A DNA stretch of 64,000 nt from Sphingobacterium litopenaei (GTDB lineage: Bacteria > Bacteroidota > Bacteroidia > Sphingobacteriales > Sphingobacteriaceae), in contig NZ_JACOIJ010000010.1 of the NCBI RefSeq assembly GCF_014692495.1, forward strand, positions 1 through 64,000, given 5' to 3'. The first letter of the stretch is position 1, and every line of letters starts with the position of its first letter. A model generated the notes under the pieces. That model saw nothing but the letters and a program-made list of their open reading frames with translations, was not told where the DNA came from and ran no database searches. This document shows positions 29,275 through 37,679 of this stretch, piece by piece. Both the position numbers and the translations under genes were made by a program.

Positions 29275-30143
29275 GCTTGATTTCTTCGCTGTCTTTTCCA
29301 TCTATTATGCGTCCATAACCAATACGGGGGATTCTCACGAATCATTTTTTCTGTAAATCGATTATGAATATGCGTTATCTCATGTTCTGCGTATTCTGCA
29401 GGATTTTCTACCAATGTAGTAAATTTACAATAATAATGCCCTCGTTTTTCTTTTCGACCAATATGACAATATACTACAGGGCTGTTGGTCATTTTGGCTA
29501 TACGTTCAGTACCCGTATACACTAATGCTTCTTGGTTCAAGAAAGGCATAAAATAATCCGAATCCTGATAAACGGGTGTTTGGTCGGCTACGAACATACT
29601 GATGTGCGGTGTGTTGCGTAATCTTACAATATGACGCAAGATTTGCTTCATGGGAACCATTGTCGCACCAAATCGTGTGCGAATGCCATTGTACACCTCA
29701 TCGAAAGCTTTATTGTTTAGTGGCTTATAGATAACCAGTCGTGGATTTTCAGTCATTAGTGAAAGACGAAAAATTCCCAGTTCCCAATTCCCATAATGCG
29801 CGGTTACTCCAATAACAGCCTTACCTTTATCAAAATGTTGGTAAACTTCTTCTGGATTAAGTAATTCAATCCGCTTAATAACTTCTCGCTCGCTGATATC
29901 TGCCATTTTGATAGCTTCAACGATTAAATCTGGGAAATACCTGTAGAACTTTTTGGCTATTTGTTGTATTTCTAGTTCTGTTTTTTCGGGAAAAGAATTA
30001 CGAAGGTTTTTGAGAACTACCTTTTTGCGGTAGCCAAAGACATAATAAATCAATAAATATAAAGCATCCGATAGGAGATACAAGGCACTAAAAGGTAGTT
30101 TGGATAGACTCCAGAATATAAATTTAAGAATGCTTTTACTCAT
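29271..30143 (-). CDS. Lysophospholipid acyltransferase family protein (LpxL/HtrB-like)
   Basis: About 290 residues from the ATG at 30143 (a TTG precedes it). One N-terminal membrane helix, the catalytic HYGNWE (the H-x4-E form of LpxL/LpxM) and a conserved PPYWLWTHNRWKRQR at the end. Family members add secondary acyl chains to lipid A from acyl-ACP on the inner membrane. The coupled GT2 gene suggests a shared role in the cell surface. Its last stop overlaps the GT2 start. Confidence 0.88.
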   Translation of the reverse strand: MSKSILKFIFWSLSKLPFSALYLLSDALYLLIYYVFGYRKKVVLKNLRNSFPEKTELEIQQIAKKFYRYFPDLIVEAIKMADISEREVIKRIELLNPEEVYQHFDKGKAVIGVTAHYGNWELGIFRLSLMTENPRLVIYKPLNNKAFDEVYNGIRTRFGATMVPMKQILRHIVRLRNTPHISMFVADQTPVYQDSDYFMPFLNQEALVYTGTERIAKMTNSPVVYCHIGRKEKRGHYYCKFTTLVENPAEYAEHEITHIHNRFTEKMIRENPPYWLWTHNRWKRQRRNQA

Positions 30144-30187
30144 CAACCTAACTTGTTTTCGATGCTACAAATATCCTCAAATTAACT

Positions 30188-30195
30188 TATTTTTG
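30188..30195 (+). promoter_or_regulatory. -7 promoter element of wbqC
   Basis: TATTTTTG, an exact TAnnTTTG match, 28 bases before the ATG. No TTG at standard distance upstream. Confidence 0.5.
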
Positions 30196-30223
30196 CGGTA
30201 ATTTTTAATAAGTAAGTATAAAT

Positions 30224-30832
30224 ATGTCAAATTCAATCATTTTATCAGCGAATTATCTTCCTCCAGTATCTTATTTTCATGCCATTGCGCAAAATGACGG
30301 AAATGTAATCCTTGATAAATATGAGCATTTTCCAAAGCAGACTTATCGCAACCGTGCAAAGATTGCGACAGCAAATGGAATTTTGGATTTGATTGTCCCG
30401 ATACAACATGGTCGCAAAGAACGTATTGCGATGAAAGATGTTAAGATTACTTATGATCACGAATGGCAACGCTTACATTGGTTGAGTTTACAAACTGCTT
30501 ATCGTAGTTCGCCTTATTTCGAATTCTACGAAGACGATTTCAGACCTTTCTACGAAGAAAAGCATGAATTTCTATTTGATTTCAACGTAGCTCAATTGGA
30601 GTTAATTCTAAAATGTCTTAAACTGAAACGTACAATTGATTTTACAGAAACTTACGAAAAATCTTATGAATCAAGTGACTTTAGAAGTTTGATCCATCCG
30701 AAAAAAGGTTCAGTTTTACAAAATCCAAAACCTTATTACCAAATCTTTGAGGAAAGACACGGGTTCCTTCCGGATTTGAGTGTGATAGATTTAATTTTTA
30801 ACCAAGGTCCTCAAAGCAAAAACTATTTGTAG
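30224..30832 (+). CDS. WbqC family protein
   Basis: 202 residues of the WbqC-like family. Typical features are an N-terminal LPPVSYFHAIAQNDGNVILD, the basic YEHFPKQTYRNRAKIATANG and LDLIVPIQHGR, and IMKD-like repeats after. Family members sit in O-antigen or amino-sugar clusters and may act in surface polysaccharide synthesis, but the reaction is unknown. Divergent from the acyltransferase gene, with the promoter region shared. Confidence 0.83.
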   Translation: MSNSIILSANYLPPVSYFHAIAQNDGNVILDKYEHFPKQTYRNRAKIATANGILDLIVPIQHGRKERIAMKDVKITYDHEWQRLHWLSLQTAYRSSPYFEFYEDDFRPFYEEKHEFLFDFNVAQLELILKCLKLKRTIDFTETYEKSYESSDFRSLIHPKKGSVLQNPKPYYQIFEERHGFLPDLSVIDLIFNQGPQSKNYL

Positions 30833-30883
30833 AGGAAAGTAGGTTTCTTCGTATATTTAAGAGAAGAATAAAAAAATCTAGTT

Positions 30884-31437
30884 ATGAAATCACTTCTCTT
30901 AATTATGCTGACTTCGATCAGCTTTAATATTTTCGGTCAGAAATATAATATGACCCATTTCAATAAATTAACTGAAGTGGAGGGTGCACCTTATGTTATT
31001 GCAGGGGTAGATGAGCGAAATAAGATAGAAAATAAAAGGCTGTCTATCTTTTATTTATTAATACTAATGATAAAAAAACGCATGAAGTTAATTTTGGGGT
31101 TGGCGGATATTATTTAAATGTGGAACAGATAAAAATTGATGAATTATACATTAATTCTATTCTTGTCTCCGCGAAAACACTGGATCGGAATAGCAAAAAT
31201 GGCATAGATGGGGAGGATCCTACTCAGCTATTTGTGCTTTCTGTAGATGGAAAAACTAAAACTCTTCTCACTCCCAGTAGTTTTTATGTTCAGAAGTGGG
31301 TAGTCAATAAACAATCTGGCACTTTAACGGTAACGGGCTTTCCCGACTTGAATCAGAATAGAAAACTGGATAAATCAGAATTTAGTCAAATTGAAATTTA
31401 TGATTTAAAAACCCTTAAGTTAATTCATAAAATATAA
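30884..31437 (+). pseudogene. Secreted protein gene split by a frameshift
   Basis: The first part starts with a signal peptide (MKSLLLIMLTSISFNIFGQ) and gives GAPYVIAGVDERNKIENK; it stops at 31117. In another frame the coding continues from about 31060: FINTNDKKTHEVNFGVGGYY, then the stretch beginning at 31120. The shift must lie between about 31030 and 31070, where TTTATTTATTA repeats occur; one added or two lost bases would restore it. The restored protein would be about 180 residues with an EF-hand-like DLNQNRKLDKSEF near its end. No family recognised. Decay and sequencing error are both possible. Confidence 0.7.
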
Positions 31438-31517
31438 TACTTATTCATCTTACAATTTCTCTTCAAAACAAATGACCTGATTTATTGTTATGGAATAATA
31501 ATGCCTAAAAGTATTTT

Positions 31518-32177
31518 ATGACTAAATATTTCACACTGATTGCTTGTTTCTTTTTCGCAATTCAATATTCATTTGCTCAAAATGACGCTGATACGATTCA
31601 CTATCGTAAAATCTATTATTTTGCCGGAACTGGATTGGCGCTACCTATTGGAAAGACGAAAGAAGTACTTTCTCCGAAATTATTTGCTGGGAGCATGGGA
31701 TTAGATATTTCGCTTAAAAACTCTAAATATTATCTTTATCCTGCCTTGTATATGTTCAATTTTGACTACGATCAGAAAATCGAGGATAATAAATACAATC
31801 ATTTAATTGAAAATGGAAATGCAAGTATATATATGTTGAGTTTGGCTGGAGGAACGCGGAAGCAGATGAAAAGACTTAATACGTATGTCTATGGTGGTCC
31901 AAGTTTTGGCTTAGTCAATGAACCTCGCGCTCAAAAATTGGAGACTACCGTTAAAATCGACTACGATAGATCATTTGCTATAGGGGCTAAAGTAGGGGTT
32001 GGAGCGGATTATAAATTTAAAAGTTTCTTTTTAGGGGGAGAGTTAGGATATATGCGGCATTTTACTAAAGTACAAGGACGACCTTTTCATGCTATGACCC
32101 TGTTGTTTGGTTTGAAATCTGATATTACTAGACTCGGGGAGAAAGTAGTAGAAATAATTGCTCCGTCATCGAATTAG
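31518..32177 (+). CDS. Outer-membrane beta-barrel protein, unknown
   Basis: 219 residues with a signal peptide to about residue 21 (QYSFAQ). Alternating hydrophobic strands with closing aromatic residues (KYYLYPALYMFNFDY, FLGGELGYMRHF, AMTLLFGLKSD) fit a small outer-membrane porin-like barrel. The conserved YGGPSFGLV and GAKVGVGADYKF resemble the OmpA-like barrel family PF13568. It stands alone. Two candidate small RNA units lie downstream, the first of which could serve as its terminator. Confidence 0.68.
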   Translation: MTKYFTLIACFFFAIQYSFAQNDADTIHYRKIYYFAGTGLALPIGKTKEVLSPKLFAGSMGLDISLKNSKYYLYPALYMFNFDYDQKIEDNKYNHLIENGNASIYMLSLAGGTRKQMKRLNTYVYGGPSFGLVNEPRAQKLETTVKIDYDRSFAIGAKVGVGADYKFKSFFLGGELGYMRHFTKVQGRPFHAMTLLFGLKSDITRLGEKVVEIIAPSSN

Positions 32178-32260
32178 CGATTTGTTAAAAAGTGTTAAAA
32201 TCAAAAATATGAAATAATAAACTTATTAGACCTGCGTTTTAAGGGTAGAAATTAATATTC

Positions 32261-32329
32261 ATAATTTCATATTTAGGTTAATAATTGGTTTGGTACCCCT
32301 ACAGTTCTCCGCTGTAGGGGTTTCTTTTT
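32261..32329 (+). ncRNA. Candidate small RNA unit 1 (35-base conserved block plus terminator)
   Basis: Bases 32261-32295 are identical to 32405-32439. Directly after them comes a 9-base-pair hairpin (CCCCTACAG, loop TTCTCCG, CTGTAGGGG) and a T run. The same layout recurs 144 bases later with a different stem, which suggests a duplicated RNA with maintained pairing. No promoter box is clear upstream. It might also be only the 3' end of the upstream barrel gene's transcript. I know no RNA family that matches. Confidence 0.5.
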
Positions 32330-32404
32330 ATAATCTATTTGTTACAATTGCCACTTAATCTTGGCATGCTATTTGATAATATATTAACGAATATAAAATT
32401 TTCA

Positions 32405-32469
32405 ATAATTTCATATTTAGGTTAATAATTGGTTTGGTAAACCCTATGCTCTCCGCATAGGGTTTTTTT
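32405..32469 (+). ncRNA. Candidate small RNA unit 2 (35-base conserved block plus terminator)
   Basis: Second copy of the conserved block, followed by a 9-base-pair hairpin (AACCCTATG, loop CTCTCCG, CATAGGGTT) and seven T. The loop shares TCTCCG with unit 1 although the stems differ, so the pairing is kept by matched changes. A weak promoter-like pair, TTG at 32348 and GCTATTTG at 32368-32375 with 17-base spacing, could start an RNA of about 85 bases. The T run overlaps the stop of the convergent acetyltransferase gene. Confidence 0.5.
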
Positions 32470-33061
32470 ATATTTCTCGATTTTTGTAATAATACTTTTT
32501 ATCTTCATCGGTTATTTTACGGATTACTTTACAAGGATTACCTACCGCAATGACATTTGCAGGAATATCTTTTGTAACTACTGAACCTGAGCCTATTACC
32601 GAATTAGCGCCTATATTTACATTGGGATTAATGACCACATTTCCACCAATCCATACATTATCTCCTATAGTTACAGGCAAGGCAAATTCTAATCCTGTAT
32701 TTCTTATTTCTGGATGAATAGGATGTCCAGCAGTATAAATGGACACATTTGGTCCAAACATCACATTTTCACCAATAGTAACTGGTGCGCAATCTAAAAT
32801 AGTAAGGTGATAATTTGAGAAAAAATTATTTCCAATGCGAATATTAAAACCATAATCACAATAAAATGGCTGTTCTATGCAAAACAATGCATCCGTCTCT
32901 CCGAAAAGCCCGCGTATCAAAGCTTTTCTTTCTTTATAATTTTTAGGATCTATCTGATTGTATCGATAACAGGCGCGTTGTGCTTCGAGTCTATCTTTTT
33001 GTAATTCTTTGTCCGAAGCCATATATGGCTTGCCTAAAATCATTTTATCTTTCTCAGTCAT
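32468..33061 (-). CDS. maa: Sugar O-acetyltransferase (maltose acetyltransferase type)
   Basis: About 197 residues; the ATG at 33061 gives MTEKDKMILGKPYMASDKEL, matching the family N-terminus, whereas the frame opens further up only by chance. The N-terminal helix is followed by a left-handed beta helix of hexapeptide repeats (IGENVMFGPNVSIYTAGHP, IGDNVWIGGNVVINPNVNIG, NVIAVGNPCKVIR). It transfers acetyl from acetyl-CoA to sugars such as maltose or galactosides. The His in TAGHP is the catalytic base. It is monocistronic. Confidence 0.92.
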   Translation of the reverse strand: MTEKDKMILGKPYMASDKELQKDRLEAQRACYRYNQIDPKNYKERKALIRGLFGETDALFCIEQPFYCDYGFNIRIGNNFFSNYHLTILDCAPVTIGENVMFGPNVSIYTAGHPIHPEIRNTGLEFALPVTIGDNVWIGGNVVINPNVNIGANSVIGSGSVVTKDIPANVIAVGNPCKVIRKITDEDKKYYYKNREI

Positions 33062-33157
33062 GGCTTGTATTTTGCACGTAAATATATTATTAAGATACAT
33101 AAAGTCATTTTTATTCCATTAATTCACGATAATAATCGGGTAAACATATTTAATAAG

Positions 33158-33165
33158 TATCTTTG
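33158..33165 (+). promoter_or_regulatory. -7 promoter element of gpsA
   Basis: TATCTTTG, an exact TAnnTTTG match, 15 bases before the ATG of the dehydrogenase gene, so the leader would be short. Confidence 0.5.
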
Positions 33166-33180
33166 GGCAATCATTAAAGT

Positions 33181-34191
33181 ATGGATAAACACATTTCAAA
33201 TCGGATTGGTGTCATCGGGAGTGGTAGTTGGGCGACGGCCATGATTAAGATGTTGACAGACAATCAATCAGAAAAGGAAATATATTGGTGGGTAAGAAAA
33301 CGGGAGGATATTGCATACATTGAATCCTATAAACATAACCCAAGTTATTTGACAGCCGTAGACATTAAAATTCCTTTTGAGCATATTTCTTCAAAAGTGA
33401 AATTTGTATTTGACAACAGTGATATTATTGTGTTGAATACCCCAGCGGCTTATCTTAAAGATGCCCTTCAGGATTTAAACGCAGAAGATTTTCAAAATAA
33501 AATCATCGTTTCGGCGATTAAAGGTATCATTCCAGATGAAAATCAAATTGTAGGAGAATATCTGACTTCTACTTACGGTATTAGCATAGAAAATATTATT
33601 GTTATCGGAGGACCTTGTCATGCAGAAGAAGTTTCGCAAGAGAAGTTGTCGTATTTAACATTTGGCTGTAATGATTTAGAAAAAGCTGAAATTGTAGCTT
33701 CATTATATAAGAGCCGATACATAAATACTATTGTTTCGGACGATATTTTGGGTATTGAATATAGTGCTGTATTGAAAAATATCTATGCCTTGGCTGGAGG
33801 CATTTGTCACGGACTAGGATTTGGGGATAATTTTCAAGCGGTATTAGTATCCAATGCGATCCGTGAGATGGAATATTTTGTGGAAGTTATTAATCCAGGA
33901 TCACGTGATATTAATGCTTCCGCGTATTTGGGTGACTTATTGGTTACCGCTTATTCACAATTCAGTCGAAACCGCACATTTGGCAATATGATTGGCAAGG
34001 GATACAGTGTGAAATCTGCTCAATTGGAAATGAATATGGTTGCCGAAGGGTATTATGCGTCGAATTGTATTCAAGGCATTATTGCTAAATATCAATTGGA
34101 TATGCATATTTGCAATATGGTGTATCAGATATTGTACAACAATAGCCCTGCATTAAAAGAAGTAAATATATTAGCACAGAAATTGTCGTAA
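33181..34191 (+). CDS. gpsA: NAD(P)-dependent glycerol-3-phosphate dehydrogenase
   Basis: 336 residues. Rossmann motif GVIGSGSWATAM at the N-terminus, the NAD region SAIKGIIPDENQ, and the catalytic Lys in AVLKNIYALAGGICHGLGFGDN. It reduces dihydroxyacetone phosphate to sn-glycerol 3-phosphate for phospholipid synthesis. The fold is intact. It lies 5 bases upstream of hemF, and the M16 pair follows, so this is likely the first gene of a four-gene operon ending at 37624. Confidence 0.94.
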   Translation: MDKHISNRIGVIGSGSWATAMIKMLTDNQSEKEIYWWVRKREDIAYIESYKHNPSYLTAVDIKIPFEHISSKVKFVFDNSDIIVLNTPAAYLKDALQDLNAEDFQNKIIVSAIKGIIPDENQIVGEYLTSTYGISIENIIVIGGPCHAEEVSQEKLSYLTFGCNDLEKAEIVASLYKSRYINTIVSDDILGIEYSAVLKNIYALAGGICHGLGFGDNFQAVLVSNAIREMEYFVEVINPGSRDINASAYLGDLLVTAYSQFSRNRTFGNMIGKGYSVKSAQLEMNMVAEGYYASNCIQGIIAKYQLDMHICNMVYQILYNNSPALKEVNILAQKLS

Positions 34192-34196
34192 ATAAG

Positions 34197-35090
34197 ATGA
34201 CAAAAGAACATATAGCAGAAACCTATCAGAAGATACAAGATGAAATTACCCAAGCCTTGGAGGCTTTGGATGGGGGAGCGAAATTCGAGGAAGAAGTTTG
34301 GGAACGCGAAGGCGGTGGTGGAGGAAGAACACGTATTATTCAAAATGGAAATATTTTGGAAAAAGGCGGTGTAAATTTCTCTGCTGTACATGGGAAATTA
34401 CCTGAGGCTATTAAAAAAGCTTTTGGAGTTGATGAAGAATATTTTTTCGCTACGGGTGTTTCTATTGTTATTCACCCGAACAATCCGCATGTTCCGATTA
34501 TTCATATGAATATTCGTTATTTTGAATTGAACGAACAAATTCGTTGGTTCGGTGGAGGAATAGATTTAACGCCGCATTATGTTATTGATGAAGATGCGAA
34601 ATTCTTCCATCAACAATTAAAAAATGTATGTGATACCCATCATCCTAATTTTTATGCTGATTTCAAAACTTGGGCGGATAACTACTTTTTTATCAAACAC
34701 CGAAACGAAACGCGCGGAATTGGTGGGGTATTCTATGATAAATTGACTCCTGAAAAGACAGGATTAAGCTATGAGCAAATCTTTGATTTCTCGTGTGATT
34801 TGGGAAGAATCTTTGCACCGACTTATATAGAGCTTGTTAATAGACATCGTGATCAATCTTACACACAACGAGAGAAAGATTGGCAATTGATTAGGAGAGG
34901 TCGTTATGTGGAGTTCAACTTAGTATATGATTCGGGTACGAAATTTGGTTTGGAAACCAATGGTCGTATTGAGTCAATCTTAATGAGTTTACCGGCACAA
35001 GCTAACTGGTTTTATGATTTCAAAGCGGAACCAGGATCGCAAGAAGAAAGAACTTTAGATTTATTGAAGAAAGATATTCCCTGGGTATAA
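34197..35090 (+). CDS. hemF: Oxygen-dependent coproporphyrinogen III oxidase
   Basis: 297 residues, the length of bacterial HemF. Conserved stretches: GVSIVIHPNNPHVPIIHMNI, WFGGGIDLTPHY, RGIGGVFYD and RGRYVEFNLVYDSGTKFGL. It decarboxylates two propionates of coproporphyrinogen III with O2 to give protoporphyrinogen IX in haem synthesis, so it implies an aerobic life style. No haem partner genes are nearby. Confidence 0.96.
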   Translation: MTKEHIAETYQKIQDEITQALEALDGGAKFEEEVWEREGGGGGRTRIIQNGNILEKGGVNFSAVHGKLPEAIKKAFGVDEEYFFATGVSIVIHPNNPHVPIIHMNIRYFELNEQIRWFGGGIDLTPHYVIDEDAKFFHQQLKNVCDTHHPNFYADFKTWADNYFFIKHRNETRGIGGVFYDKLTPEKTGLSYEQIFDFSCDLGRIFAPTYIELVNRHRDQSYTQREKDWQLIRRGRYVEFNLVYDSGTKFGLETNGRIESILMSLPAQANWFYDFKAEPGSQEERTLDLLKKDIPWV

Positions 35091-35103
35091 TTATCAATTA
35101 TTA

Positions 35104-36336
35104 ATGATAAATTTCAATCGTTTCAAACTAGATAATGGTTTGACAGTTTTGGTGCACGAAGACCATACTACAGCTATGGCTGTGGTGAATATTCTATACA
35201 AAGTAGGAGCTCGTGATGAATCTCCTGAACAAACAGGTTTCGCACACTTGTTCGAACATCTTATGTTTGGAGGTTCAATAAATATTCCTAATTATGATGC
35301 TCCTTTGCAATCCGTAGGAGGCGAAAACAATGCTTTCACAAGTAATGATATTACGAACTATTACATCACATTGCCTTCTAATAATTTGGAAACAGCATTT
35401 TGGTTGGAGAGTGATAGAATGTTAAGCTTAGCTTTCAGTGAGCAAAGTTTAGAAGTTCAGCGTCAGGTAGTTTGTGAAGAGTTTAAGCAGCGATACTTAA
35501 ACCAACCTTATGGAGATGTTTGGTTGAAACTGCGGCCTTTAGCCTATAAAGTTCATCCATATAGATGGGCAACTATTGGTAAGGAGCTTAGGCATATTGA
35601 AGAAGCAAAAATGGAAGATGTAAAAGCATTCTTCCAAAAATTCTACACACCTCAAAATGCTATTATGGTGGTAGCAGGAGATGTAAATCTTGAGGAAGTC
35701 AAAGCGTTAGCAGAAAAATGGTTTGGTGATATTCCGGCAGGTAATGCTTATGAACGTAATTTGCCTCAAGAGCCAAAGCAAGAAGAAGCTAGATTTGAAA
35801 GTGTAGAAGCTGATGTTCCAGTAGATGCTTTATATATAGCATTTCATGGACCAGACAGACTTTCTCCAGATTATTATGCTACCGATTTAATTTCTGATTT
35901 ATTATCAAGGGGTTCCTCCTCCAGATTGTATCGTTCGTTGGTAAAAGAAAATCAAGTTTTCAGCGAAATTAATGCTTACATGATGGGCAGTATTGATACT
36001 AATCTTTTTGTGGTAGAAGGAAAACCGTTACCGCATATATCTTTAGAAGATGCTGAAAAACATATTTGGACGGAACTGGAAAAAATAAAATCTGAACTGG
36101 TTGCTGAAAATGAACTGCAGAAAGTGAAGAACAAGGTAGAATCAACCATGTTATTTGCTGAACTATCAATTTTGGATAAAGCGATGAATTTGGCTTTTTT
36201 TGAAATGCTAAGCAAAGCAGAAGATTATAATCAAGATGTGGCTAAATATAGTGCTGTTACTATAGAAGATATTCATCGTGTAGCCAATTCACTATTTGTG
36301 AAAGAAAACTCTTCTACATTATTTTATAAATCATAA
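35104..36336 (+). CDS. M16 zinc peptidase, active subunit
   Basis: 410 residues. The inverted zinc motif HLFEH (HxxEH, about 48-52) is present in GFAHLFEHLMFGG, with the third ligand downstream in EEFKQR-type context. It has no signal peptide, so cytoplasmic or processed otherwise. It pairs with the next gene, 11 bases downstream, which lacks the zinc motif. In Bacteroidota such pairs are common and usually act on peptides, but the substrate is unknown. Confidence 0.92.
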   Translation: MINFNRFKLDNGLTVLVHEDHTTAMAVVNILYKVGARDESPEQTGFAHLFEHLMFGGSINIPNYDAPLQSVGGENNAFTSNDITNYYITLPSNNLETAFWLESDRMLSLAFSEQSLEVQRQVVCEEFKQRYLNQPYGDVWLKLRPLAYKVHPYRWATIGKELRHIEEAKMEDVKAFFQKFYTPQNAIMVVAGDVNLEEVKALAEKWFGDIPAGNAYERNLPQEPKQEEARFESVEADVPVDALYIAFHGPDRLSPDYYATDLISDLLSRGSSSRLYRSLVKENQVFSEINAYMMGSIDTNLFVVEGKPLPHISLEDAEKHIWTELEKIKSELVAENELQKVKNKVESTMLFAELSILDKAMNLAFFEMLSKAEDYNQDVAKYSAVTIEDIHRVANSLFVKENSSTLFYKS

Positions 36337-36346
36337 GCGAAGGAAA

Positions 36347-37624
36347 ATGTTGAATAGAACAGTAGCACCTCATTTCAAAGAAATAAAGGATGTTAACTTG
36401 GTAGAACCAGAAAAAATGGTTTATGCCAATGGATTGAAAACATTTATTTTTCAAGCTCCAGATTTGGATTTGATTAAGTTAGAATTCACTTTTGATAATA
36501 TTCTATTAAAAGAAGAACTTGCTACATTAAATCCTGTGCTTTCTTCAATGTTGAGAGAAGGTACAGAAAGTCTAACATCCAAACAGATAGCGGACACCGT
36601 TGATTTTTACGGTGCTTATTTGATGCCAGAATACAGTTTTGATCAAAGTTCATTGACTGTATATACGATGCACAAATATGTAGATAAAATACTTCCAATT
36701 TTAGCCGATATCCTGCAGCATTCTATTATTCCACAAGCGGAATTAGATACGCACATACGCAATAATAAACAGTCTTTACAAATCTCGTTGCAAAAAAATG
36801 ATGTGCTAGCAAGACGTAATTTCTATAAGGAAGTCTTCAAAGGAACGCGTTATGGTGTGCTTCCGACAGAGGAAACATACGATGCTATTGAGCGAGCGCA
36901 CATTGTAGAATTGTATCGTAAGCAGATACAACCTGCTAACTGTAATTTGTTTATTGCTGGAAATATAGACGCCAATTTGAAGTCTTTAATAGCTACTTTA
37001 TTTGGTCAGGAGTGGGAAAATACACATGAGCTGGTGAAGAAAACTTCATTGGAATTCCAACCGTATTCTTCGGAATTGTTGATCAAAGAAAAACCAGAGG
37101 CTTTACAATCTGCGGTTCGTTTAGGCGGATTAACTATTAATCGCCGTCATATTGACTTCCCTGCATTACAGTTTGTAAATACATTATTTGGCGGTTTCTT
37201 TGGTTCACGTTTAATGCGTAATATTCGTGAAGAAAAAGGGTATACGTACAGTATAGGTTCGTACATTGGAAATTTACGTCATACAGGATTTATAACTATT
37301 GCTTCGGAAGTTGGCGTTGATGTGACACAAAATACGCTGAGTGAAATTCAGAAGGAATTTGAAATCCTTAGAAATGAAAAAACTTCTGAAGAAGAAATTG
37401 CCTTGGTTCGTAATTATATGCAAGGAATGCTTTTAGGAAGTTTAGAAAGTATTTTTTCGCATGTCGATAAGTTCAAAGCAGTATACTTTTCTGGATTAGG
37501 AACAGAATATTACCAGTATTATTCTTACATCTTAAAAGATATGAATGCGGATAAGGTGCAAGATATCGCTCAACGATATTTTGACTATGATAAATTATTT
37601 AAAGTGGTAGTCGGAAAGATTTAA
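36347..37624 (+). CDS. M16 family peptidase, inactive partner subunit
   Basis: 425 residues of the same fold as the preceding gene but without HxxEH: the matching region reads LNPVLSSMLREGTES. The C-terminal M16 half has the R/Y-type element NIREEKGYTYSIGSYIGN, which helps bind substrate. Such proteins form heterodimers with the active subunit, as in mitochondrial processing peptidase or Sphingomonas Sph2681/Sph2682. The gene ends 20 bases before a strong terminator, so the operon closes here. Confidence 0.9.
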   Translation: MLNRTVAPHFKEIKDVNLVEPEKMVYANGLKTFIFQAPDLDLIKLEFTFDNILLKEELATLNPVLSSMLREGTESLTSKQIADTVDFYGAYLMPEYSFDQSSLTVYTMHKYVDKILPILADILQHSIIPQAELDTHIRNNKQSLQISLQKNDVLARRNFYKEVFKGTRYGVLPTEETYDAIERAHIVELYRKQIQPANCNLFIAGNIDANLKSLIATLFGQEWENTHELVKKTSLEFQPYSSELLIKEKPEALQSAVRLGGLTINRRHIDFPALQFVNTLFGGFFGSRLMRNIREEKGYTYSIGSYIGNLRHTGFITIASEVGVDVTQNTLSEIQKEFEILRNEKTSEEEIALVRNYMQGMLLGSLESIFSHVDKFKAVYFSGLGTEYYQYYSYILKDMNADKVQDIAQRYFDYDKLFKVVVGKI

Positions 37625-37643
37625 GATCAAACTTTAAAATTAA

Positions 37644-37677
37644 AAAAGCCCAATGAAAATTTTTTCATTGGGCTTTT
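37644..37677. terminator. Bidirectional intrinsic terminator
   Basis: 15-base-pair stem, arms AAAAGCCCAATGAAA and complement, loop ATTT, between convergent genes. A and T runs at both ends serve both directions. Confidence 0.9.
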
Positions 37678-37679
37678 CC

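Noticed and set aside
33062..33100. Extended start of the maltose acetyltransferase
   Set aside because: The family begins at MTEKDKM, encoded from 33061.
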